Assembly (NCBI GenBank): GCA_905182025.1
Contig: CAJJAA010000018.1
Location: forward strand, 1-64,000
Length of the DNA: 64,000 nucleotides
Direction of reading: 5' to 3'
From: an uncultured OM182 clade bacterium
GTDB lineage: Bacteria; Pseudomonadota; Gammaproteobacteria; Pseudomonadales; Azotimanducaceae
This document shows positions 28,601 to 35,037 of the stretch, piece by piece. The notes under the pieces were generated by a model. It searched no databases, had not been told where the DNA came from, and saw only the letters and a program-made list of their open reading frames with translations. The position numbers were made by a program, and so were the translations under genes. Within the stretch, counting starts at the first letter, position 1. Each line of letters begins with the position of its first letter.

Positions 28601-29157
28601 TGCTGACGGTTGGCTATTCACTTTACATGGAGATGCTTGAACGGGCCGTGAAGGCGATCAAAGAGGGCAAGACGGCGAACCTCGATCGCCCGCTAGATGA
28701 AGGTATTGAAATCAATCTACGCTTACCCGCACTGATTCCAGCAGACTATTTGCCCGACGTGCAAAGTCGGCTGGTATTGTACAAGCGCATCTCTAACGCG
28801 GAAAACGAAGATAGGCTAAGAGAGCTACAGGTAGAAATGATCGATCGATTCGGACTGCTACCGGAAGCGACCAAAATACTCTTCAGGATCACTCGCTTGA
28901 AGATAATGGCACTCGCGCTCGGCATTAAAAAGCTTGATGCTGGACCCAATGGTGGCAAAATTGAATTTGATCAGGATACGCCCATCGATCCATTCAGTAT
29001 CGTGCAGCTGGTTCAGTCTGAACCACATCGCTATCGCCTTCCTACGGCAAATCAACTATCGTTTGAAGAGAATATGCAGAAACCAGAAACCCGATTCCAA
29101 AAAATAGAGAAGCTTTTTGAAAGACTGGCAAACAAAAAACGTACAGCGACAGGCTAA
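25693..29157 (+). CDS. mfd: transcription-repair coupling factor Mfd
   Basis: ATP-dependent translocase that removes stalled RNA polymerase at lesions and recruits UvrA. The 1154-residue product has the UvrB-like N-terminal region (with the DWETLIYD motif), the RNA-polymerase-interacting Tudor-type domain (HIDHGVGRYLGLE, about 485-560), a RecG-like helicase with Walker A GDVGFGKTE at 631-639 and DEEH at 732-735, motif VI RGRVGRS and the C-terminal TRCF domain. Length is standard. ATG 25693 with AGGTTTTTAC upstream. The 3' end overlaps csiV by 41 bases. Confidence 0.98.
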   Translation: MSSALPLGEHRLPKSTRERRHWGNLIGSAESLAIAQAIEASPGFFVIIAKDSQAAEQSYDELSYFLPQGTPVMLFPDWETLIYDSFSPHQDIISDRLAILNDLPSQTQGVLIVPASTALQRLPPRSFALGSSLVLSIGQTFEVVLMRRKLEASAYRCVETVMEHGEFAVRGSIMDIFPMGSNQPYRIDLFDDEIETLRTFNPETQLSVEKVTSINLLPAREFPLTDEAVSLFQDQWHLRFQVDQRNCAVYQDVSQGISPAGVEYYLPLFFSNLETIFDYLPENTSIFTQDIEDPLRAYWLEAQSRYENLRYDVQRPILAPEAILQSPEELFEASNRRQRIVLSAPSTKGDIFACAELPQISVNDRAQNPIGDLLSFTTAHPKTKVLIAAESNGRREVIDELFVKHGLSTQSVTSWVDAKSHEANLLVCVAPLERGLYLPEADFLLVTEQNLFGEHVLQKRRRDKQKDNATELVVKSLTELNIGSPVVHIDHGVGRYLGLETLAIEGQETEFLTLSYFEEAKLYVPVSSLHLISRYSGSDEGTAPLHRLGGEVWEKAKRKAVEQIRDVAAELLNIYARREARTGFAFPEPDEAYFKFANNFPFEETPDQQTAIERVISDMIRPKAMDHLICGDVGFGKTEVAMRATFLAVQANKQVAILVPTTLLAEQHAATFKDRFADCPVNIESISRFKSKKEQKVVAEKMRAGTVDIVIGTHALIQEGMGFKDLGLLIIDEEHRFGVRQKEKIKSLRAEVDILTMTATPIPRTLNMAMSGMRDLTIIATPPAKRLSIKTFVRQRSDALVREAIQRELLRGGQVYYLHNEVKTIENTAQKIIEIVPGARVSVGHGQMRERELEQVMSDFYHKRSNVLVCTTIIETGIDIPNANTIIMDRADRFGLAQIHQLRGRVGRSHHQAYAYLLTPHPKAMTSDANKRLEAISEAEDLGAGFILATHDLEIRGAGELLGDEQTGNMLTVGYSLYMEMLERAVKAIKEGKTANLDRPLDEGIEINLRLPALIPADYLPDVQSRLVLYKRISNAENEDRLRELQVEMIDRFGLLPEATKILFRITRLKIMALALGIKKLDAGPNGGKIEFDQDTPIDPFSIVQLVQSEPHRYRLPTANQLSFEENMQKPETRFQKIEKLFERLANKKRTATG

Positions 29158-30277
29158 ATATATTGGTTCGCTAGCGTCAGTATCGTTGGCACTGCTTGCA
29201 CTAAACACTATTTATGCCGTTAGTGCAGTCGCTGCTGAACGCGACTATGATAATTGGTATCAAGTCGAACTCGTCATTTTCGCGCAAAAAAAACCGACCA
29301 CCAGCGACGAAGGCTGGGCATTGGAGAATCTATCCTATCCTTCGAACATGCTTAGTGTTTCGCCGACTTCAACAGACCTCATCGAGCCTTTGTCTCTGAA
29401 ACAACTGAGTGAAATCACAAGTTATGAACAACTCGTACCGGCCGAGGATAGCTTCGAGCAATTTCAAACAACAAATGACTATCTATTCTCTAGCAGACGG
29501 CGACAACCTGCCGTTGTTAACAACGAAAGCGAAAGTGACTCCGAAAAAATTACTCAACAAGGCGAAATAACCACCGGGCAGTATGATTCAGCTGAAATGG
29601 CCACGGCGCCCTCATCTGATCCATTGCCTGAGGAATTGTCTGAGGAACTGTCTGAGCAACTGCCTGAGCAACTATCGTCTGATGAATCGGCAACCGCATT
29701 AGAGTTCTCTGCGGCCTATTTAGATCAGCTTTTCAACGAAAACAGACCGACCGCTTACAAAGAATTAGACCCAGCAGAGAATGACTTGGATCGTATTGTT
29801 AGGAGTATCAATCGCTCTTCACTTTACCGTTTATTAACACATAAGAGTTGGCGTCAGCCTGTCGTCGCCGTAGAAAATGCAGCGCCGATTCTCATTCAAG
29901 CCGGACATCACTACGATGATCTGTACGAAATCGACGGTACAATTAAATTGAGCAGGGCTCGCTTTTTACATTTTTCAACTGACCTGTGGTACACCGAATT
30001 TAGCCCGCTTTACAATACGTCCAACAGTTCAATTGAGGCTCATCAGGTACTCGACATTGACCCCGTATTAGCGAAAGCGCACCCGAAGGTGCTGCAGTGG
30101 GAAAATAATCGAAACCGTTACGTGCCCATACACTCCCATCCACTAAAACAATCCAGACGGATGAGGAGCGAAACATTACATTTCGTCGATCACCCTTATT
30201 TTGGCATTTTGATATCTGTAAAAAGCTTTGACTATGCGGCTGAAGAACTAGACATACCTTCGGATAATAGCGATTAG
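29117..30277 (+). CDS. csiV: CsiV family periplasmic protein (peptidoglycan-binding-protein type)
   Basis: CsiV-type proteins are small exported proteins encoded after mfd in many gammaproteobacteria; E. coli has none. In Vibrio CsiV binds peptidoglycan and is needed for cell wall stress tolerance/D-amino-acid response. The 386-residue product starts at TTG 29117 (GAGAAG upstream), overlapping mfd by 41 bases, with a signal peptide (SLASVSLALLALNTIYAVSA) and the family hallmark YQVELVIFAQ at the mature N-terminus. The C-terminal half keeps LSRARFLHFSTDLWY and the SRRMRS.TLHFVDHPYFG region. Between them is an acidic spacer built of four 12-base repeats (29627-29674: PEEL, SEEL, SEQL, PEQL). 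Confidence 0.85.
   Translation: MKDWQTKNVQRQAKYIGSLASVSLALLALNTIYAVSAVAAERDYDNWYQVELVIFAQKKPTTSDEGWALENLSYPSNMLSVSPTSTDLIEPLSLKQLSEITSYEQLVPAEDSFEQFQTTNDYLFSSRRRQPAVVNNESESDSEKITQQGEITTGQYDSAEMATAPSSDPLPEELSEELSEQLPEQLSSDESATALEFSAAYLDQLFNENRPTAYKELDPAENDLDRIVRSINRSSLYRLLTHKSWRQPVVAVENAAPILIQAGHHYDDLYEIDGTIKLSRARFLHFSTDLWYTEFSPLYNTSNSSIEAHQVLDIDPVLAKAHPKVLQWENNRNRYVPIHSHPLKQSRRMRSETLHFVDHPYFGILISVKSFDYAAEELDIPSDNSD
29627..29674 (+). repeat. four 12-base tandem repeats inside csiV
   Basis: Four consecutive 12-base units encode PEEL, SEEL, SEQL and PEQL in the acidic linker. Units differ by one or two bases each. They preserve the frame and may vary between strains; another instance of the 12-base duplication habit seen near bolA. 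Confidence 0.8.
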
Positions 30278-30394
30278 CGCGATTATTTGGCACTTAAACA
30301 AGATGCTGGCCTAGCATGCTTGTTCAGACTGTTGATGCAGTATGCGCGTTGTGAACACGCCTTGTAGATATTAGGGGACAGAGCTCCCCCCTCA

Positions 30395-31117
30395 TTAAGA
30401 CGATTTAAGATAAGCACCTATCACTTGAACAACACGACCTAGTCCAACATCCAGATTTTCTTTGATGACGTCCATTTCAATCGGCTCGTCTTCAATTCCC
30501 GCACCCGCATTAACAATAAAAGAAATGCCGGCATAGGGCAGATCTCGCTCACGTGCTAAGGCTGCTTCCGGCATTGCCGTCATACCGACGATTGTACAAC
30601 CGTCATTATACAATCGCTTTATCTCTGCGGCTGTCTCTAACCTTGGTCCCTGAGTACAACCATAAACACCATTCCATACCCCGGAAACATTCTGCAATTG
30701 TTCAGCACAGTGAATCAGCTCGGCACGAAATTCGGTGTCATAGGGATAGGTGAGATCAATATGCGTCAACTCATCTTCGTAAAAGGTATGTTCCCTGCCG
30801 TAAGTGTAATCAATAATTTGATCGGGAATCACCAGGTCTGCAACCTGAAGGCTCGGGTCAACGCTACCGACAGCCGTAACGGCGAGCACTCTTTGCACAT
30901 TCAACTTGACTAACGCATCTATGTTGGCGCGGTAGTTAATTCGATGAGGTAGAAATCGTGGCGGATGACCGTGCCGAGGCAGAAATACTAATTTTTGGCC
31001 GTGAAGCTCGCCTTGTTCGACGTAAACATCACCATAACCTGTTGACACAACTGAACCCGTTATGTTCTCCAACTGTGAAAATTCTGCAAACCCTGTACCG
31101 CCAATTACCGCTAACAC
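30395..31117 (-). CDS. S-methyl-5'-thioinosine phosphorylase (MTAP/PNP family)
   Basis: Phosphorolytic enzyme of purine/methylthioadenosine salvage. The 240-residue product has the MTAP/PNP family motifs: GGTGFAEF (6-13), the phosphate-binding RHGHPPRFLPHRINYRAN region, CTQGPRLETAAEI and the purine-site TAMPEAALARE. In the mfd-csiV neighbourhood of Pseudomonas the ortholog (PA3004) prefers 5'-methylthioinosine, so that name is used; methylthioadenosine or guanosine activity cannot be excluded from sequence. GTG start at 31117 with GAGG seven bases upstream. Converges on csiV, 117 bases apart. Confidence 0.9.
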   Translation of the reverse strand: MLAVIGGTGFAEFSQLENITGSVVSTGYGDVYVEQGELHGQKLVFLPRHGHPPRFLPHRINYRANIDALVKLNVQRVLAVTAVGSVDPSLQVADLVIPDQIIDYTYGREHTFYEDELTHIDLTYPYDTEFRAELIHCAEQLQNVSGVWNGVYGCTQGPRLETAAEIKRLYNDGCTIVGMTAMPEAALARERDLPYAGISFIVNAGAGIEDEPIEMDVIKENLDVGLGRVVQVIGAYLKSS

Positions 31118-31201
31118 ATTAGCCTCTCTATATTGATATCAATGACTTTAATCGTATTGTTTACTGATACTTTGCTCGCTCTCAATCGCACTACACTCGC
31201 A

Positions 31202-31936
31202 CTAAGTCTCAGTCGTGTTACTCAGGCTAGCTGTCTTGTCGACTAACACTGACAGGTTACCCATCGACATCAAATGACAATACACCCAAGCCAATTCGCC
31301 CGATTTAAATAATGCCAGCGCTTTGTCATCGTCCAATGCCAATAGTTTCTTCTCGTCAACAATCAGCAAGCCCGTCAATGATAACTGCTGGCCGTCGGTC
31401 ATGTCGATTTCAGCGTTGAGTGACATCAACAAGTCATTATCCCGCAGTCTTTGAACAAATAATTCTGTCCGCATGTATTGCTTCTGATATTCCTCAAGGA
31501 AATCGATCGATTGCTGCAAAATCGGTGTCGTCTCGCCATCAGCAAAAAGAGGCTCTCCCTTGTCGTTTGAAAAACCACTGAAACCCTCATCAATACAAAC
31601 CATGCGTTGACCTGGCTCAGCCGTTTCGGACAAGACGAAGGGGTATCGGCGAATAAAAGCCGGGATAAATCGACCATTCCATGAACCCTCTTCGTTCACA
31701 AACAGGTTTTGTTCATTGCGTAAACCCAGCAGCGCAACCGGTACGATATTGCCGCCGGCCTCGATAAATACGATCGGAAATTCTTTAGCAGCTTCGGTAA
31801 ATTCAACCCCGGCTAAGATCACAGAATTTGTCTTTGTGGCAAAAGAAAAGTCATCGGGTCGGGGCACGATCTTTAGATCTTTATGCTCACTTGTATTGAG
31901 CCCGACCGGCTTCGTGTAAAAAACTAAACTCGTCAT
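31202..31936 (-). CDS. sapC: SapC family protein of unknown function
   Basis: The 244-residue product matches the SapC family (PF07277): VILAGVEFTEAAKEFPIVF, the VPVALLGLRNEQNLFV block, NGRFIPAFIRRYPFVL and the IDFLEEYQ motif are its hallmarks. It was named for a Campylobacter S-layer operon, but in most gammaproteobacteria, as here, no S-layer gene is near and the function is unknown. No signal peptide is visible. The ATG overlaps the stop of mscS by four bases, so translation of the two is coupled; SapC may be functionally tied to the channel or just co-expressed. Confidence 0.88.
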   Translation of the reverse strand: MTSLVFYTKPVGLNTSEHKDLKIVPRPDDFSFATKTNSVILAGVEFTEAAKEFPIVFIEAGGNIVPVALLGLRNEQNLFVNEEGSWNGRFIPAFIRRYPFVLSETAEPGQRMVCIDEGFSGFSNDKGEPLFADGETTPILQQSIDFLEEYQKQYMRTELFVQRLRDNDLLMSLNAEIDMTDGQQLSLTGLLIVDEKKLLALDDDKALALFKSGELAWVYCHLMSMGNLSVLVDKTASLSNTTET

Positions 31937-33027
31937 GATATTTCCCTTTCTTGTTGCTCACCCGGCGCATCCATTCTGTCAGATTCTAAATGTATTGTTG
32001 ACGTCGGGAAGGCGACTTCCGCGCCGTGCGCTTCTACGACAGCATAAATTTCCAAGAGAACCTTTTCTTTAACGCCGTGGAATTCAACCCAATTCGTCGT
32101 CTTCGTAAAGGTGTAGACAAAAAAGTCTAATGAAGACGCAGCAAAGGTATTAAAATTGACGATTAAGGTTTTCGTTGGATCGATATCTTCATGTTCAGAA
32201 AGCATCGACCTGACATCGTCAACAATCACCTTTACTTTCGCAGCATCGGCGTAACGTATACCGATCGTTTCATAGATGCGTCTATTCCTCATCCTTGACG
32301 GGTTCTCGAGCGCAATGCTGGTAAACACGGAATTCGGCACATACAACGGTCGACTATCAAAAGTCCTTATAATCGTTAGACGCCAGCCGATCTTCTCAAC
32401 TGTGCCTTCAATATTTCTATCGGGACTTCGAATCCAGTCACCAACCGCAAATGGCCGATCGAGATAAACCATCAGCCCGCCGAAAAAGTTTGCCAAAAGA
32501 TCTTTTGCAGCAAAACCTACTGCGATGCCACCAACCCCACCAAAGGCAAGAATGCCAGAGATACTGATGCCAAGTGTTTGCAGAACAGTCAACGCAGCTG
32601 TAATAAAGACCGATATGCGTAACAGCTTACCGATTGCATGTGCTGTTGTAACGTCACTGCCATTGGCGATGAAGCCATCTTCGCAATTGCTTACAAATTT
32701 CGACAAGAACATTGTGATGAGGCCGACAACACAGATGAATCGTATTGGCTCGATAATTTCAGCTAGACCTGCTTGTGCCTCAAAGGAGACAATCTCGGCC
32801 GCCCAGGATAAACCTACAACCCAAATAAGCAGCGACATGGGTCGATGGATAGACCCGATGAGCGCATCATCCCAAACGGTATTGGATTTTTCTGCCTTAA
32901 TCAGGAGTTGGCGAAGCACATAGCGGACCACGAAATTAGCAACGACGGTGGCCAAAACAATCGTAAACACCTGCACCAATACGGGCTTCGAAATCCACGC
33001 GAGTAGACTACTAAAAAGGTCTTCCAT
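31933..33027 (-). CDS. small-conductance mechanosensitive channel (MscS family)
   Basis: Inner-membrane channel of 364 residues with five predicted helices and the pore-lining helix GGVGGIAVGFAAKDLLANFFGG (about 163-184, matching TM3 of MscS), then the MscS beta domain with DRPFAVGDWI. The extra N-terminal helices make it longer than E. coli MscS (286) and closer to YnaI/YbdG-type members. It is expected to open at membrane tension and release osmolytes. It sits between a SPOR protein upstream (10 bases) and sapC downstream (4-base overlap), so the three probably form one transcript. Confidence 0.9.
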   Translation of the reverse strand: MEDLFSSLLAWISKPVLVQVFTIVLATVVANFVVRYVLRQLLIKAEKSNTVWDDALIGSIHRPMSLLIWVVGLSWAAEIVSFEAQAGLAEIIEPIRFICVVGLITMFLSKFVSNCEDGFIANGSDVTTAHAIGKLLRISVFITAALTVLQTLGISISGILAFGGVGGIAVGFAAKDLLANFFGGLMVYLDRPFAVGDWIRSPDRNIEGTVEKIGWRLTIIRTFDSRPLYVPNSVFTSIALENPSRMRNRRIYETIGIRYADAAKVKVIVDDVRSMLSEHEDIDPTKTLIVNFNTFAASSLDFFVYTFTKTTNWVEFHGVKEKVLLEIYAVVEAHGAEVAFPTSTIHLESDRMDAPGEQQEREIS

Positions 33028-33037
33028 TTAGACTACT

Positions 33038-33769
33038 CTATTTAAAGACTGGGTTTGTGTCAGGTAACGTCGCCAGATTGTAACCGCTTTTATCTTCTTC
33101 GACTGCTGGGGTTTTAGGTCTAACCCTACGCGGCGACTCTTGCGTTGTTTGATCGCTTGCGGTCGAAGATGTCGATGAATAGAGATAACCATATTCATCT
33201 ACAGCCGCAGCAAGCAACCATGCAGTCGTATAACCGAGGCTCACCAACTCAATCCTATTTTTTTCAGCCGTTGCTCTTGAGTCAGGTCCAACCAAGACCC
33301 TGTGCTGAACCTCACCATCAAGCAACGAGGTTTGTCCTCGTACGCTATTGAAATTGTCGGCCAACATTCGTTCTTCCTCTAGCGCCTTTTCGACATCCGT
33401 ATAACTTGCTGCCACAACAAAATATTGTTTTGTGTCGCTCTCCATTGATGCTGTCGCAGTCGCCGCATTCGCATCCGTATCCAAATTGAAACGCCAAGGG
33501 GAGATCCCCTGCTGCGCGAGCAGTCGGTCAACCTCGCTGTTTGTACTGACCGCTCGAAGCAGGACACGCTGGTAGGTTACGCCGTCTACCACCGTCGCAT
33601 GGGTCGTCACATCAACACCGAGCAAACCCGAGAGACGAGCAGCCTCTGATGTCGCTGAGGCGGCTTTGGCATAGCTGCCAACAACCAAATATAACTCTGC
33701 TCTTGCTGTCATCGAGACCAACAGCAACGTCAATGAACAGACAAAGAAGCATTTCATATGTTTTGGCAT
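33038..33769 (-). CDS. exported SPOR-domain protein
   Basis: The 243-residue product has a signal peptide (MKCFFVCSLTLLLVSMTARA) and two short repeats resembling SPOR domains, which bind denuded septal peptidoglycan: ELYLVVGSYAKAASATSEA (about 25-95) and KQYFVVAASYTDVEKALEE (about 130-205). The C-terminal 45 residues are charged and low complexity. The start is set at ATG 33769; ATG 33757 and TTG 33790 are alternatives with no ribosome site to decide. First gene of a SPOR-mscS-sapC unit, convergent to nothing and divergent from lexA. Confidence 0.75.
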   Translation of the reverse strand: MPKHMKCFFVCSLTLLLVSMTARAELYLVVGSYAKAASATSEAARLSGLLGVDVTTHATVVDGVTYQRVLLRAVSTNSEVDRLLAQQGISPWRFNLDTDANAATATASMESDTKQYFVVAASYTDVEKALEEERMLADNFNSVRGQTSLLDGEVQHRVLVGPDSRATAEKNRIELVSLGYTTAWLLAAAVDEYGYLYSSTSSTASDQTTQESPRRVRPKTPAVEEDKSGYNLATLPDTNPVFK

Positions 33770-33970
33770 TTTTAAATTTCTCTGGTTCAAATTTTTATAA
33801 TGATTGCACCCGCCAAGTGTAGCACCCTAATTCATGGATTACTTTCATAGCCAATCACCGACTTGGCGCCTGTTACGCGCAATGAAATCAACCAACATCA
33901 ACTGGCAATCATCCCAGACAACCCGCCGAATAATCACGCCCCTAAAGTTTAGGTTGTCAAAGAGGTATTC

Positions 33971-33986
33971 CTGTATATAATCACAG
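33971..33986. promoter_or_regulatory. LexA operator (SOS box) 1 upstream of lexA
   Basis: CTGTATATAATCACAG matches the gammaproteobacterial SOS consensus CTG-N10-CAG, with the AT-rich TATATA centre. It is 133 bases upstream of the lexA ATG. Together with box 2 it indicates self-repression of lexA. The preceding intergenic bases back to 33790 hold no gene. Confidence 0.92.
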
Positions 33987-33989
33987 TAC

Positions 33990-34005
33990 CTGTATATAAA
34001 ACCAT
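33990..34005. promoter_or_regulatory. LexA operator 2 (one mismatch)
   Basis: CTGTATATAAAACCAT begins 19 bases after box 1, roughly two helical turns, and fits CTG-N10-CAG except the last base (CAT). The tandem arrangement is the usual one for lexA promoters. Confidence 0.8.
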
Positions 34006-34118
34006 GAGTGGGTAGTTACCCATGTTGATCCTCGTAGTAATGCAAATCAATGCTCTTGCTCGAGACTAATTCGTTTTAAACAGTATATATAAAGCAACAA
34101 ACACTACTGAGCGCACCT

Positions 34119-34715
34119 ATGATCAAACTAACGCCGCGACAAACTGAAGTCCTCGACTTCATTAAACGTTATATGAGCGACACTGGCTATCCTCCGACAC
34201 GTGCGGATATTGCAGCAGAACTTGGTTTCAAAAGTGCTAATGCGTCGGAAGAGCACCTTAAGGCACTAGCTAGAAAAGGTGCCATTGAAATGATCCCAGG
34301 TACATCTAGGGGCATTAAGTTACCCGATGAAGACGGCCTTCCGATCGTTGGTCGTGTTGCTGCGGGTAGTCCGATACTCGCAGAGGAGCATATAGAGAAT
34401 CATTGCGAGATTCCGCCGAGTTTTTTCAATCCGCCGGCGGACTATTTGTTAACGGTACAAGGCGACAGCATGATTGAAGTCGGCATCCTTGACGGCGATC
34501 TGATCGCAGTTCACAAAACACAGAATCTCAACACCGGTGATATTGTGGTGGCGAGAATAGAGGATGAAGTTACAGTCAAACGCCTGAAAACCAATCGCAG
34601 TAAGTATCAGATCACGCTTCTGCCTGAAAACAAGGACTACAATCCCATAGAGGTTGATTTACGGGAGCAAAACTTTGCGTTTGAAGGCTTGATGGTAGGG
34701 GTTATTCGCCACTAG
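34119..34715 (+). CDS. lexA: SOS repressor LexA
   Basis: Transcriptional repressor of the SOS response that self-cleaves with RecA*. In the 198-residue product the winged helix (1-69) is followed by cleavage site A82-G83 (VAAGSP), catalytic S117 (GDSM) and K154 (VKRLK), all standard. An unusual point is that recognition helix region [18 protein letters not shown] has Ser-Ala-Asn-Ala-Ser-Glu, close to E. coli ([17 protein letters not shown]), consistent with the SOS boxes seen upstream. ATG 34119. sulA, usually downstream in Pseudomonas, is missing; the following gap is 322 bases. Confidence 0.98.
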   Translation: MIKLTPRQTEVLDFIKRYMSDTGYPPTRADIAAELGFKSANASEEHLKALARKGAIEMIPGTSRGIKLPDEDGLPIVGRVAAGSPILAEEHIENHCEIPPSFFNPPADYLLTVQGDSMIEVGILDGDLIAVHKTQNLNTGDIVVARIEDEVTVKRLKTNRSKYQITLLPENKDYNPIEVDLREQNFAFEGLMVGVIRH

Positions 34716-35037
34716 CGTTACTCGCCATTCTGAGATTACGCGACGACAGGTGTTTGACAGAACAACGGACCAAGTTCGACGCATTGATGCCGACGTGCCA
34801 GCAATTAGGGGCGCGTCAGCAATCATGCTAATGCTGTTATTGTTGCTGTTATTGCTTAGATCTAGCGCGAGTCAATCGCCGGTTTAGGCGACTGCCTGAT
34901 GTCATCGAGTCACGGAATCGGCATTGAAATTTCAAACCGACGCCTTCTTATCTCGCTATTACTTTCCTATTACTTTTCTGTCATTTCTTTGTCATCTCGC
35001 TGCGACCCCGCAGGAGCCGCAGCAAAATTATCGCTTT
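34716..35037. other. 322-base gap between lexA and topA, with a 12-bp duplication and hairpin
   Basis: No gene is supported. The stretch contains GCTGTTATTGTT at 34833-34844 followed by GCTGTTATTGCT at 34845-34856, a 12-base duplication like those elsewhere in the window. The hairpin at 34999-35023 is listed separately. This is where sulA would be expected by synteny with Pseudomonas; I see no remnant of it. Confidence 0.5.
34999..35023 (-). terminator. strong hairpin after topA (terminator-like, no T run)
   Basis: On the minus strand GCTGCGGCTCC pairs with GGGGTCGCAGC across a three-base loop (11 pairs, two of them G-T wobbles). It begins 15 bases after the topA stop. There is no U tract, so it may be a 3'-end stabilising hairpin or a rho-assisted terminator rather than a classical one. 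Confidence 0.45.

Noticed and set aside
30360..30390. Possible terminator between csiV and MTIP (GGGGA / TCCCC)
   Set aside because: Only five pairs and no T run; too weak to call.
33811..33868. 8-base inverted repeat CGCCAAGT / ACTTGGCG upstream of lexA
   Set aside because: The loop is over 40 bases and the arms are short; chance occurrence is likely.
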